From contig JBFMDX010000021.1 of NCBI GenBank assembly GCA_040753795.1, positions 7,653-69,577 of the forward strand: DNA of 61,925 nucleotides, given 5' to 3'. Below the pieces are notes generated by a model. That model saw only the letters and a list, made by a program, of their open reading frames with translations. It was not told the origin of the DNA and did not search any database. Source of the stretch: Thermodesulfobacteriota bacterium (GTDB lineage: Bacteria; Desulfobacterota; Desulfobacteria; Desulfobacterales; Desulfosudaceae). Shown in pieces: positions 1 to 8,406 of the stretch (position 1 is the stretch's first letter; each line of letters starts with the position of its first letter). The position numbers and the translations under genes are program-made.

Positions 1-3000
1 CGGTCAGCTTGGACCAGACGTTGCCGCCGTCACCGGACGGGGTGTCGTTGCCGGAGACATCGCCGTTTAGCACCGTGTCCTCGGTGGTGGTATAGCTGTC
101 GTCCGCCGCCACCGGCGCGTCATCGGCCGGGTCGACGGTGATGCTGACCGTGGCGTCGTCGCAGTCGCCGTCGGTGTCGCAGACCTGGTAGGTGAAACTG
201 TCGGCGCCGCTGTAGTTGGCGGTCGGGGTGTAGGTGAAGGTGCCGTCGGCGTTGACCGTGACCGTGCCGTGGGCCGGGTCGGTCAGCTTGGACCAGACGT
301 TGCCGCCGTCACCGGACGGGGTGTCGTTGCCGGAGACATCGCCGTTTAGCACCGTGTCCTCGGTGGTGGTATAGCTGTCGTCCGCCGCCACCGGCGCGTC
401 ATCGGCTTTATTTATGGTCAGGCTGTCGGGAGATGAAGTCGTTCCTTCTGCCGTAGCCGTGGCCGTATTGGTCACGGAGCCGGCCGCCACATCAGCGGCT
501 GTTACCGTATATGTCGCCGTGCAGATGATGCTTTCACCTGGGTCCAGATAGTTATCATTGTCTCCGACGGTGTCGACGTCCGGACAACTTTCGTCCGCCG
601 CCTTGTCGTCATCGATGGTCACAGGGCCTTCCAGAGCCGCGAAACCAGTGTTGGAAACGGTAAAGCTGTAGTCCAGCACATCGCCGGCGGAGCTATAAGA
701 GGCATCGGTCGAGGTTTTGCTGATGGTCAGGGCGGTAGTGGCATACTCGGCGGAGGAGTCCGCGGAGTCTTTGGTGCCGGTGGCATGGGTGCCCGTGGCG
801 TGGGCTGTATTGACGAGCGTGTCCTGATCCGCCGTTACCGGCCCATAAACGCAGCTGGCTTCATCACCGACGGCCAGGGGAAGCGATGCGCTGTAATCGC
901 AACCGGGCGCATACTGGTCATCGGTGATGCTGATGCCGGTAAACGGAACATCGCCGCTGTTGTAAACCTTGAACCGGTAGTAAACATTACCGGTCGCCAC
1001 CACGGGAGTGTATGCAGACCACGGGCCGCCAATATTGGTGGAAATCTGCTTTGTCAGATCGATCAGCGGGGTCCGGTCGACGACAATTAATTCAGTGGAG
1101 GAAATGGCGCTGGCACCGCCTTCGGTGGAGGTGGCGAAGGTCGAGTTGGTCTTGGTGCCCGCCGACGTACCGGTGACGTCCACGGAGAACGTGCAGGACG
1201 CACCGGGCGCCAGGGAGGCATTGCTCAGGCTGATCACGTTCGTTGCGGACACGGCGGTAATGGTCCCGGCCCCGCACCCGCCCGTCAAACCGTTGGGCGT
1301 GGCCACCACCACCCCGGCCGGCAGATTGTCGGTGAAATCGATCCCGTTTAACGTCGTGCCTGAATTGGGATTGGAAATCGTGAAGGTCAATGTCGATGAT
1401 TCGTTGGTATAAATCGAGCCGGGCGAAAACGATTTTGAAAATTCCGGCGGCGCGACCACGGTGAGAGTGTCGGTGGCATATCCGCCGGCACCCGTGTTGG
1501 TGCCGCTCTCCGTGGAACTGACGTTGCCGCTGACGTTCGTGTACGAACCGGCCTCCGCGCCGGTCACGGTGACGTCGATGGTGCAGCTGCCGCTGGCGGC
1601 CAGGAAGGCGCCGGTCACTTCAATTGTTCCGGTCGCCGCCGTGGTGGTCAGCGTACCGCCGCCGCACGCCGCCGATGAGCCGTCCGCCACGGTCAGTCCT
1701 GCCGGCAACACGTCCGTGAAGGCGATGCCGCTCAAGGCCGATCCGGCGTTAGGGTTGGTAATGGTGAATCGCAGGGTGGAAGTTCCGTCCTGGGCGATGG
1801 GGTCCGTCAGGAATGACTTGGTAATCGCGGGCGGGTTGGGGTTGACGCAGCCGGTGATGGATATATCGTCAAGATAGGCCGTCGCGTTCTTGTTGGCGCC
1901 CGTGCCGAGATACGTGACCCTGAACCGGGTTCTGGTTGTGCCGGATGTCGCCGCCTTCCGGCTGTAAGTAAACCAGCTGGCTTTATCCGTCTGAAAAGCC
2001 GTTCCGGCGTTGAACGCGCCGTTATCCGCTTTTTCATAAACATAGACATAGTTGTTGGCGTTGGCGCCCCAGTCGCCGTTACCGCCCAGATAAACTTTAA
2101 AGGATATGGTTACTCCATTGTACTGATTCGCAGGATACTGCACCTCGATATCAAAGTAAGGCAGGGTCAGCGTGTTGGGATCGGGAGGAGTTGCCGTGCC
2201 GGAGGTCCCGGTGGGATTATTCCAGGTGGAAGCCCAGGCGTTGGTTCCGCCTCCGCCGGCCGGAGCCGCGACGATGGACCAGGCGCCTGCCGCCGAATCA
2301 ACCGCCGTGGCGGTGACGCCGGAGGCCTGGGTCGTGTAGGGCGGCGGCGGGCCGCCGCTGCCCTGCCCTGCCAGCGGCATGGTCCAGGTAGCGATGCTCA
2401 CCGGGCTGGCGCAGTTGGCGGGGGGCGGCGGGGCCGTGCTGACGTACAGCGTGGCGCTGCCGGTATTGCCGGTATCCGTTGTGCCGTCAATATAGAGGTT
2501 ATCGGTGGTGTTCAGGTATGACGCGGCGGTGGAATCAGCCGTTATGTTCACCTGGATGGTGCCGGAACTGTTCGGGGCCAGCGTGCCGTCCAGGAAATAA
2601 ACCGTTGTTTCACCGCCGGCCAGCGCTGTCTTGGCCGGCGTGGTGGAGGAAAGAAAAGCCCCGGCGCCCAGGCCGGTGATGGTAACGCCGGGCGTTCCGG
2701 CCACCGCCATACCGGACGGAAAAGCATCTGAAAAATTGATGCCGGTAATCGTTGCCGGCGTGGGATTGGTGATGGTGATGGTCATGACCGATGTACCGCC
2801 CGCAGCAATCGTTGTCGGCGCAAAGGCCTTGTCAATCGTAACGGATGAAGGGCCATAAACCATGGCATAGCGGGCGGATATCCCGTAATCGGCGTTATAA
2901 TGAAAACTGCTGCCGGAAAAGTCGTGGACAAGGGTGGTCATGGGTTCGGGGTTCACCAGCGGCGCGCCCGGTACGGAAAGAATCCTGACCTGGTAGGTGA

Positions 3001-3838
3001 CGTCAACGGTGCCGCCGTTCTTGCCGTCCCCGCCCACGCAGGAACGGTAGTCCGGACTGTTCGGGTCGTTCTCCCAGCCGCAGGCATCTCCGTAAAGCTT
3101 GGGGTTCGGGTTCGACTCCAGGCCTGTTTCCGCCGAGTACTGGGTGCTCACCGACAGGATCTGAAAGATCGTGTTGGGCATGGAAATAAATTCTTCCAGC
3201 TGGTTATACCCCTGGGTGGCGGTCGACCCATGGACGACGATCTGGTAATCTTCGCCCACCATTAAGTTCATGGTGCCGCCGTTGGGAATGGAAACCCCGT
3301 CCAGTTCCACATCCAGAACTGCATTCCGGGCCTGGGAAATCAGATGCTCGACATACAATTCCCGCGGGGTAGGGGATGATTCGGATATGCCGCCGTCGGC
3401 GGTCACGGCCACATGATAACGGCGGGTATTGTCATAGGCGCCGGCGTTGCGGGTGATTTGGGCTTCGAAATAGGCGTCGCTGTAGCTGCCGGCGGCTATC
3501 GAGGAAAAACTGATCACCGACAGGGTGCCCGGCCGCAGGTTGATGTAGGGGTCGGGGCTGGGATCGTCGGAATAAAGGTCGTTGGCGTCTTCCCACACAA
3601 ACGTGGCAGCGACGTTCGTGGCGGCCACATCGCCTGTGTTGGTAATCCGTACGCCCACCGGGAACTTATTGGGGCCGGCGTTGACATCGTTGCTGTCCAG
3701 GCCGACGATGTTCCAGGTGATCGGTTCCACGGTCAGAACAGCGGCCGCGTTGGCGGACAGGATTGACAGCAGGGTAATGGCGATAAATGTCAGCACTCCC
3801 ACTACCGGCCTTGGCAGAAGACATGAGATCTTTCTCAT
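1..3838 (-). CDS. Giant secreted DUF11-like / Ig-like repeat surface protein, C-terminus beyond left edge
   Basis: The frame is open from the ATG at 3838 down to base 1, 1279 codons without a stop, so the gene continues beyond the window. The N-terminus is a signal peptide (RK, hydrophobic run, cleavage near SANAAA, residues 1-33). Next come CARDB/DUF11-like beta-sandwich modules with repeated ITNPTPATITGINFSDAFP-like strands (residues about 330-420, 690-790, 800-900), a Gly/Pro-rich lectin-like stretch with WTMPLAGQGSGG (about 480-620), and from about residue 1120 tandem cadherin/VCBS-like Ig modules starting DDSYTTTEDTVLNGD. Repeats of this kind build extracellular adhesins or biofilm proteins. 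The RBS is weak (AAGAAAG). The anchor is not visible because the C-terminus is missing; an LPxTG-like, T1SS or CFI-type tail cannot be told apart. Certain as a gene; function inferred only from architecture. Confidence 0.9.
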   Translation of the reverse strand, partial: MRKISCLLPRPVVGVLTFIAITLLSILSANAAAVLTVEPITWNIVGLDSNDVNAGPNKFPVGVRITNTGDVAATNVAATFVWEDANDLYSDDPSPDPYINLRPGTLSVISFSSIAAGSYSDAYFEAQITRNAGAYDNTRRYHVAVTADGGISESSPTPRELYVEHLISQARNAVLDVELDGVSIPNGGTMNLMVGEDYQIVVHGSTATQGYNQLEEFISMPNTIFQILSVSTQYSAETGLESNPNPKLYGDACGWENDPNSPDYRSCVGGDGKNGGTVDVTYQVRILSVPGAPLVNPEPMTTLVHDFSGSSFHYNADYGISARYAMVYGPSSVTIDKAFAPTTIAAGGTSVMTITITNPTPATITGINFSDAFPSGMAVAGTPGVTITGLGAGAFLSSTTPAKTALAGGETTVYFLDGTLAPNSSGTIQVNITADSTAASYLNTTDNLYIDGTTDTGNTGSATLYVSTAPPPPANCASPVSIATWTMPLAGQGSGGPPPPYTTQASGVTATAVDSAAGAWSIVAAPAGGGGTNAWASTWNNPTGTSGTATPPDPNTLTLPYFDIEVQYPANQYNGVTISFKVYLGGNGDWGANANNYVYVYEKADNGAFNAGTAFQTDKASWFTYSRKAATSGTTRTRFRVTYLGTGANKNATAYLDDISITGCVNPNPPAITKSFLTDPIAQDGTSTLRFTITNPNAGSALSGIAFTDVLPAGLTVADGSSAACGGGTLTTTAATGTIEVTGAFLAASGSCTIDVTVTGAEAGSYTNVSGNVSSTESGTNTGAGGYATDTLTVVAPPEFSKSFSPGSIYTNESSTLTFTISNPNSGTTLNGIDFTDNLPAGVVVATPNGLTGGCGAGTITAVSATNVISLSNASLAPGASCTFSVDVTGTSAGTKTNSTFATSTEGGASAISSTELIVVDRTPLIDLTKQISTNIGGPWSAYTPVVATGNVYYRFKVYNSGDVPFTGISITDDQYAPGCDYSASLPLAVGDEASCVYGPVTADQDTLVNTAHATGTHATGTKDSADSSAEYATTALTISKTSTDASYSSAGDVLDYSFTVSNTGFAALEGPVTIDDDKAADESCPDVDTVGDNDNYLDPGESIICTATYTVTAADVAAGSVTNTATATAEGTTSSPDSLTINKADDAPVAADDSYTTTEDTVLNGDVSGNDTPSGDGGNVWSKLTDPAHGTVTVNADGTFTYTPTANYSGADSFTYQVCDTDGDCDDATVSITVDPADDAPVAADDSYTTTEDTVLNGDVSGNDTPSGDGGNVWSKLT
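2..404. repeat. 279-bp tandem repeat encoding 93-residue Ig-like modules
   Basis: The segment starting ggtcagcttggaccagacg at position 2 recurs at position 281, a period of 279 bp (93 codons). About 124 bp at the start of each copy appear identical (2-125 and 281-404). The copies encode the modules of the surface protein with motif SYTTTEDTVLNG, and the array continues past the left edge. Near-identity at DNA level points to recent duplication or gene conversion, so copy number may vary between strains. Confidence 0.9.
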
Positions 3839-3900
3839 CGGAGATAATCTTTCTTATTTAAATTTATCGGGAAATTGATCTTTTAAAATAGGCAAATCCG

Positions 3901-3920
3901 TCCGGCATAAAAATACCGGA
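3901..3920. promoter_or_regulatory. Palindrome in the leader of the giant surface protein
   Basis: Positions 3901-3920 read tccggcataaaaataccgga, a hairpin with arms TCCGGYAT/ATRCCGGA about 63 bp upstream of the start codon of the surface-protein gene. It lies in an AT-rich leader and could be an operator or an RNA hairpin. No known riboswitch consensus was recognised; function is inferred from position only. Confidence 0.35.
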
Positions 3921-4050
3921 TATGATTAAAATTATTAGCAAGTTGTGTGCCATCAAAAACGGGATGGTTTCCGGTTTACAGTAGGGAGATAATTAACCAA
4001 TTGAATTTTATTGAATATAAATTTGCATGTTTTTATTGTCCCACTTTGGG

Positions 4051-4216
4051 AGGGTTAAAACCCTCACCTTTAGGTGACAGTTTTAACGCGTACTGGTATA
4101 GTTGAGTCCATGGAAAGTTATCGACATGGATCACACCGTATTCATTTTTGCATTTTACGCTATTATCGGTATGCTGTCCAAAAATCGTTTTTGGACAATA
4201 GTGTACCGTATTCATG
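4051..4216. repeat. Cluster of perfect short hairpins and a direct repeat in non-coding DNA
   Basis: The stretch 3839-4238 has no convincing gene. Inside it are three perfect hairpins: 4051-4064 (AGGGTT/AACCCT), 4065-4076 (CACCT/AGGTG) and 4175-4197 (TGTCCAAAAA/TTTTTGGACA, 10-bp stem, loop TCG). There is also a direct repeat accgtattcat at about 4134-4144 and 4206-4216. Paired small hairpins like the first two resemble the sub-terminal hairpins of IS200/IS605-type elements, but no transposase remains. It may be the end of a decayed element or a small structured RNA. Confidence 0.35.
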
Positions 4217-4238
4217 ATCCACCTTCATCTGGTGTGGA

Positions 4239-4445
4239 TCACCCCAGAACGTCCGCGTTGACCGCGGCTTGAGTAAAGGGATGAACGCCCTGATTGTCGG
4301 GTTTCATAGCGGCCTGTGTCGGCTGGCTTTTCGTGGCGGGCGCTTCGTCGGCCGCAAGTACCGGAAGCGAGGCATGCGTCATCACAGCGAATACCCCGCA
4401 ATGATCACAATCTTCCCCATCCATCCATTCGTTTATTTTTTTCAT
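4239..4445 (-). CDS. Small protein of unknown function (68 aa)
   Basis: Start chosen at the ATG at 4445, which overlaps the stop of the upstream small gene (ATGA) and has AAGGAAA 7 nt upstream. The product begins MKKINEWMDGEDCDHCG: an acidic N-terminus with a CxxC pair (residues 13 and 16), a short hydrophobic stretch (VFAVMTHASLPVLAA), then a Gln/Ala-rich tail. No family recognised. Translational coupling to a second Cys-containing small protein argues that it is real, but it could be an open frame by chance. Confidence 0.4.
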   Translation of the reverse strand: MKKINEWMDGEDCDHCGVFAVMTHASLPVLAADEAPATKSQPTQAAMKPDNQGVHPFTQAAVNADVLG

Positions 4446-4642
4446 GAAATGATTTCCTTTCGAAGCCGGGTTTCCGGCCATTTTTTATAGACGGGGCAGT
4501 CTTGATAGCTGCCTATGCAGTAACGGGCAATTTTCGGAATGTTGCGCCCCGTGACGGTTCGACAGTAGCAGATCTCGAACGGATCGAGCGCGTGCGGGCA
4601 GAGGTATTTTGCCACATCGATATCGGGGGGGCTGCTTTTCAT
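4442..4642 (-). CDS. Small cysteine-rich protein of unknown function (66 aa)
   Basis: The product begins MKSSPPDIDVAKYLCPHALD and has Cys at positions 15, 24, 26, 38 and 45, spaced as in a small metal- or Fe-S-binding fold. The frame stays open upstream to 4849, but that extension (NNNRPPLGF..., FYYPF...) does not look like conserved protein, so the internal ATG with TGGAA upstream was preferred. It is coupled to the next small gene by a 4-bp overlap and sits downstream of a sigma54 regulator. Function unknown. Confidence 0.45.
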   Translation of the reverse strand: MKSSPPDIDVAKYLCPHALDPFEICYCRTVTGRNIPKIARYCIGSYQDCPVYKKWPETRLRKEIIS

Positions 4643-4820
4643 TTCCAGCACATGAAGCACAGGCCGTGCCAATATTTGAATCAACTGATATTGCAGATAG
4701 ATGAAAATATTAAGAGGGTTTGTTGCGGCGGGAATGATGCATACCACTATCTGAAACGGATAGTAAAAATGGATAGTCAAAAACAAAAACAATGACTGAA
4801 AACCCAGAGGCGGCCGGTTA

Positions 4821-6215
4821 TTATTCTTTGGCGAGTCCGTGCTTTTCAAGCCGGCGTCGGAAGGTGTTGTAGTTCATTCCCAGCATCGCGGCGGCTTTCA
4901 TGCGTTTTCCCCCGCAGAATCTCAGGGCCTGTTCGAGTGACCATTTCTCGAGTTGATCCATGCTGCACGGGAAGGGAGGTGGAATAACCGGCGGGTGCTC
5001 ATCCGTAGCCCTGCGGGCGGGTTTCCGGGCGGGGGTATCCATGACGGAGGCAAAGATGTCCGCCGTGATCGCTTTGTCTGCGTTGAGGGTGGCGCGGCGG
5101 ATTACGCTTTTGAGCTGGCGGATATTGCCGGGCCAGGCCGCCCTGGTCAGCGCTTCCCGGGCGGCTGTATCCATGGCGGGAACGTCGCGGTCAAGTTCAT
5201 CGCAGGTCGTTCTTAAAAAAGAAAGCGCCAGAGGGACGATAATGTCGGGGGTTTCCCGAAGCGGAGGGAGCGTGATGGTATAATCGGCCAGGCGATAAAA
5301 AAGATCTTCGCGAAATTGTCCTTTGGCGACTTCCTCTTTAAGGTCCCGGTTGCTGGCCGCGATGATGCGCACGTCGCTTTCGGTCTCACGGTTGCTTCCC
5401 ACCGGCGTAAAGCGTTTGTCTTCCACGAAATGCAGCAGTTTCACCTGCAGGCCTATCGGGCAGGATTCAACGTCGTCCAGAAAGACGGTTCCACCTTGGG
5501 CAGCCTCCATCAGGCCGGAGCGCATCTTGTCGGCGCCGGTAAATGCTCCTCTGAGATGGCCGAAAAGTTCGCTTTCCGCAAGCGGCTCGGGGATAGCTCC
5601 CATGTGAACCTTGATAAAAGGGCTTTCTCTGCGCGTACTCAGGTTGTGAATAATGCCGGCGAGGCGGGATTTGCCCGTTCCGGTTTCCCCCTGCAATAGA
5701 ATATTGAAAGAAGTGCGGGCGACTCTCGCGGTCATATCCGCGATGGTTTGCAGGGCCGGGGTTCCTCCCAGCAATTCGGTTACACTTGCGTTCAGTTCGC
5801 TGGAAAGATTTTCAATTTCCTGCCGCTGAATTAAAGGCAGAGCGCATTTGTTGACCGCGTCCAGCAAATCTTCGGCATGTACCGGTTTGCGTACAAAAGC
5901 GGCAATGCCCAACTCAATGGCCTTTAAAAGATAAGCGGTTTCCGTATAGGCCGTGCAGAGAATGACGGGCGTGCCGGGCGACGTCCGCTTGAGATGTTCC
6001 GTCAGGACGATCCCGTCCATGACGGGCATGCGAATATCGCTGATAACGATGTCCGGCTGATGCTGTCCGAATAAATCGACGGCTTCGCGGCCGTTGGCCG
6101 CCGGGATGACACGCCGGCAATACAGCTCGAGGAACGCCGCCGTTTCGCGGCGCAGATCCGGTTCGTCCTCAACCAGCAGAATGGTTAAACCATTAAATTT
6201 TTTAAGGTCTTTCAT
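4821..6215 (-). CDS. Sigma54-dependent NtrC-type response regulator
   Basis: 464 residues, the full family layout. Receiver domain 1-120 has acidic residues VEDEPD and phospho-acceptor Asp60 in VISDIRMPVMDG. The AAA+ domain (about 145-385) has Walker A GETGTGKS and the sigma54-contact loop GAFTGA preceded by ESELFGHLR. A Fis-type helix-turn-helix closes the protein (AAAMLGMNYNTFRRRLEKHG). Walker B reads VFLDDVE, with Asp where most family members have Glu. The start ATG overlaps the stop of the upstream kinase by 4 bp, so kinase and regulator form one transcription unit. It should activate a -24/-12 promoter; the target is unknown, with the small Cys genes downstream as a candidate. Confidence 0.95.
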   Translation of the reverse strand: MKDLKKFNGLTILLVEDEPDLRRETAAFLELYCRRVIPAANGREAVDLFGQHQPDIVISDIRMPVMDGIVLTEHLKRTSPGTPVILCTAYTETAYLLKAIELGIAAFVRKPVHAEDLLDAVNKCALPLIQRQEIENLSSELNASVTELLGGTPALQTIADMTARVARTSFNILLQGETGTGKSRLAGIIHNLSTRRESPFIKVHMGAIPEPLAESELFGHLRGAFTGADKMRSGLMEAAQGGTVFLDDVESCPIGLQVKLLHFVEDKRFTPVGSNRETESDVRIIAASNRDLKEEVAKGQFREDLFYRLADYTITLPPLRETPDIIVPLALSFLRTTCDELDRDVPAMDTAAREALTRAAWPGNIRQLKSVIRRATLNADKAITADIFASVMDTPARKPARRATDEHPPVIPPPFPCSMDQLEKWSLEQALRFCGGKRMKAAAMLGMNYNTFRRRLEKHGLAKE

Positions 6216-8047
6216 GATTCCTCCTCCAGTGGCAGCTCAATTCTGAACGTTGCCCCTTCTTTACGGTGCGTCAGGCTGATGCGCCCTTTGAAGCTTTCCT
6301 CGATGATTAAGCGGGAAATATATAAACCGATGCCGCTCCCCCCCTTGTCTTGTCTGGTCGTGAAGTAGGGATTAAATATGAGCTCGACGATTTGATCCGG
6401 TATCCCGGTGCCGTTGTCGTGGATGTCCATAACCCATGTATTTTCAGGGGAGAGGAAACAGGACACTTCAATAAGCCCTGCTTCCGGTGCACCGCTAAAG
6501 GTGCGCCGATCGAGGATGGCATCCCTGGCATTAATTAAAAGATTCAAGACCACCTGTTTGAATTCATTTTGATAGGCGTTTAAAAAGATATCTGCTTCCT
6601 TGGGGCAGGTCATGGTCACGGTGATATTACGGCTGGCAAGTTGATTTTCCAGAAGTCGGATGGCATCTTCAAAGCAGACCCGGGGCTGAAAAGGACTCCT
6701 TGTTTTCTCCGTCTGGTAAAAATTGCGAAATTCATCAATGGTATCAGACATATATTCAATCTGCCGCATGGCGTTTATTTTGAAATCATCCATCTGTTGG
6801 CCGGTCAGTTCCTGCATGGATCCGGCAGCGGAGATTCTTTGAATCATCATGCCCAACGTGGAGAGAGGCTGACGCCACTGGTGAGCGATCGCACCGATCA
6901 TATTCCCCATGGCCGCCTGGCGGGAATGTTCGGTGAGCAGGCGTTCCTGGACCATCCGCCTTTTAGTTTCCAATTCGACCCGCTTTTGCAGGTTCTCGTT
7001 AAGTTCATGAAGTTGCTCTTCGGCCAGCTTACGCTGGGAGATGTCATTGAAACTTGTAAAGACGTGTTGCTGGCCATTGATCAGGATAATTTCCATGAAC
7101 AGGAGGACAACAACCCTTTCGCCGTTTTTTGTATGAAATTGATATTCCATCCCTCGTACACGGCCGTTCTTCAACAATACCGCTATGGCAGCGTCGCGAT
7201 CTTCTTTGTTTTGCCAAAAAGGGAAGTCAAGTGATTTCCTTCCGACAGCTTCTTCACGCTGGTATCCCGTAAGGGCAACAAACCCCTGATTGACATTAAT
7301 GATGCATCCGTCGGACATCCTGGTGAGTATGATGGCATAGGGAGAGGACTGAAACAGCTTGGAGAATTTTTCTTCCTGGAAACTGATGTCCGCCAACAGA
7401 CGTTTGTTGACCATCAACACAAAACTATAGGTCAGCAGGATGAAGAGTACCTGGTAGGACAGAAGTATCAATATATCGAAAATGCCCGGTTGAAAGTAAC
7501 TCCTGTCCTCATGCGGCGTGATGAAAAAATTCACTATCCGGATGGAACTGACCAGGCAGTAAAGAAAGTTCACCGCGCCGACCCCGAAGGCCAGGGATCG
7601 CAGGCCTGGCTCGACGCGGTGCCATATGAGCCAAACATATTGGAGGCAGATGAGCAGCAAGGCAGTGGATAGATTGAGATCTCTCACTGACAGATTGGGC
7701 TGAACGAAGGTAAAATAGCTGTGGACGAAGATAAAAATGATCACCAAAAAACAGTTGTGAATCTGCGTACCTTGTTTTTCCAGGAAGCGTTCCATGCCCA
7801 TGAGGCCCAGGATAGCGCCCGAAATGACCAGGGTGTTACTGAAAACCATAGATGTCCAATCCGGTATGACGCCGCGCATGATGACCAGTAGAACGGCCAC
7901 CACCTGAAAGATGAAGTCAATCATCCAAAACGTTAGGCCTGCAAAACGGGTCCTGTTCTGTCGCCACAGTTGCACGACAATCACTGCACAGACGATGCTT
8001 GTGATAAGATGACCGAATAAGATGGTCCGCATATCAAAAAGATTCAA
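6212..8047 (-). CDS. Membrane PAS-domain sensor histidine kinase
   Basis: 611 residues. Residues 1-215 hold about seven membrane helices; a PAS domain follows (about 226-345), then a short coiled coil, an H-box with His389 in AIAHQWRQPLSTLG, and a HATPase_c domain with NLLINARDAI (N box) and GSGIGLYISRLI (G2 box). The HQWRQPL H-box is typical of kinases that pair with NtrC-like regulators, and the partner lies directly downstream with a 4-bp overlap. The start is a TTG at 8047, chosen because AAGGAGA lies 6 nt upstream; an ATG five codons later lacks such an RBS. The ligand is unknown; the membrane domain may sense a small hydrophobic signal or redox state. Confidence 0.93.
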   Translation of the reverse strand: MNLFDMRTILFGHLITSIVCAVIVVQLWRQNRTRFAGLTFWMIDFIFQVVAVLLVIMRGVIPDWTSMVFSNTLVISGAILGLMGMERFLEKQGTQIHNCFLVIIFIFVHSYFTFVQPNLSVRDLNLSTALLLICLQYVWLIWHRVEPGLRSLAFGVGAVNFLYCLVSSIRIVNFFITPHEDRSYFQPGIFDILILLSYQVLFILLTYSFVLMVNKRLLADISFQEEKFSKLFQSSPYAIILTRMSDGCIINVNQGFVALTGYQREEAVGRKSLDFPFWQNKEDRDAAIAVLLKNGRVRGMEYQFHTKNGERVVVLLFMEIILINGQQHVFTSFNDISQRKLAEEQLHELNENLQKRVELETKRRMVQERLLTEHSRQAAMGNMIGAIAHQWRQPLSTLGMMIQRISAAGSMQELTGQQMDDFKINAMRQIEYMSDTIDEFRNFYQTEKTRSPFQPRVCFEDAIRLLENQLASRNITVTMTCPKEADIFLNAYQNEFKQVVLNLLINARDAILDRRTFSGAPEAGLIEVSCFLSPENTWVMDIHDNGTGIPDQIVELIFNPYFTTRQDKGGSGIGLYISRLIIEESFKGRISLTHRKEGATFRIELPLEEES

Positions 8048-8084
8048 GTTTGATCTCCTTTACTTATTATAGTTCCTTTCCAAA

Positions 8085-8352
8085 TTAGTTGGAGGAAAAG
8101 GCCTGCATGACCTTTAATACAAAGTATCTATCATCATGAAAGCCATAGGCCTTTCGCTCAATGACCTTAATCTGATTGTTAACCCCTTCCAGCTTACTGG
8201 TATGAATCGGATACCGGTAATGGTTCAGGATTCTGACTTTCTGGCTTTCTTGAACCCCTCTATCCGGACCCTGTCGATCACTTTGTTGAACGCGTGGACC
8301 ACAGGAAAAAGATCAAAAGTGATTTTTACATGGATGTTGCCAACATTCTGTT
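8085..8352 (-). pseudogene. Remnant of an ISL3-family transposase
   Basis: On the minus strand the last 48 or so codons (8085-8230) read NHYRYPIHTSKLEGVNNQIK then AYGFHDDRYFVLKVMQAF and a stop, the conserved C-terminus of ISL3-family transposases. Just upstream (8235-8352) a different frame encodes VKITFDLFPVVHAFNKVIDR, which belongs to the catalytic core of the same family. The stretch normally lying between them (over 100 residues) is missing and the two pieces are in different frames, so the gene is deleted and frameshifted. No terminal repeats were found. The rest of 8048-8406 holds nothing recognisable. Confidence 0.8.
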
Positions 8353-8406
8353 ATTAATATTTATATTTAAATATTTGACTTGTCTTTCCCCGTCTGGACA
8401 TCTGTT

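Noticed and set aside
2-404. CRISPR array
   Set aside because: The 279-bp period is coding and in frame with a surface protein; no short repeats with unique spacers.
4033-4215. 60-codon minus-strand open frame in the hairpin cluster
   Set aside because: It translates the hairpins, with no RBS and no protein-like conservation pattern.
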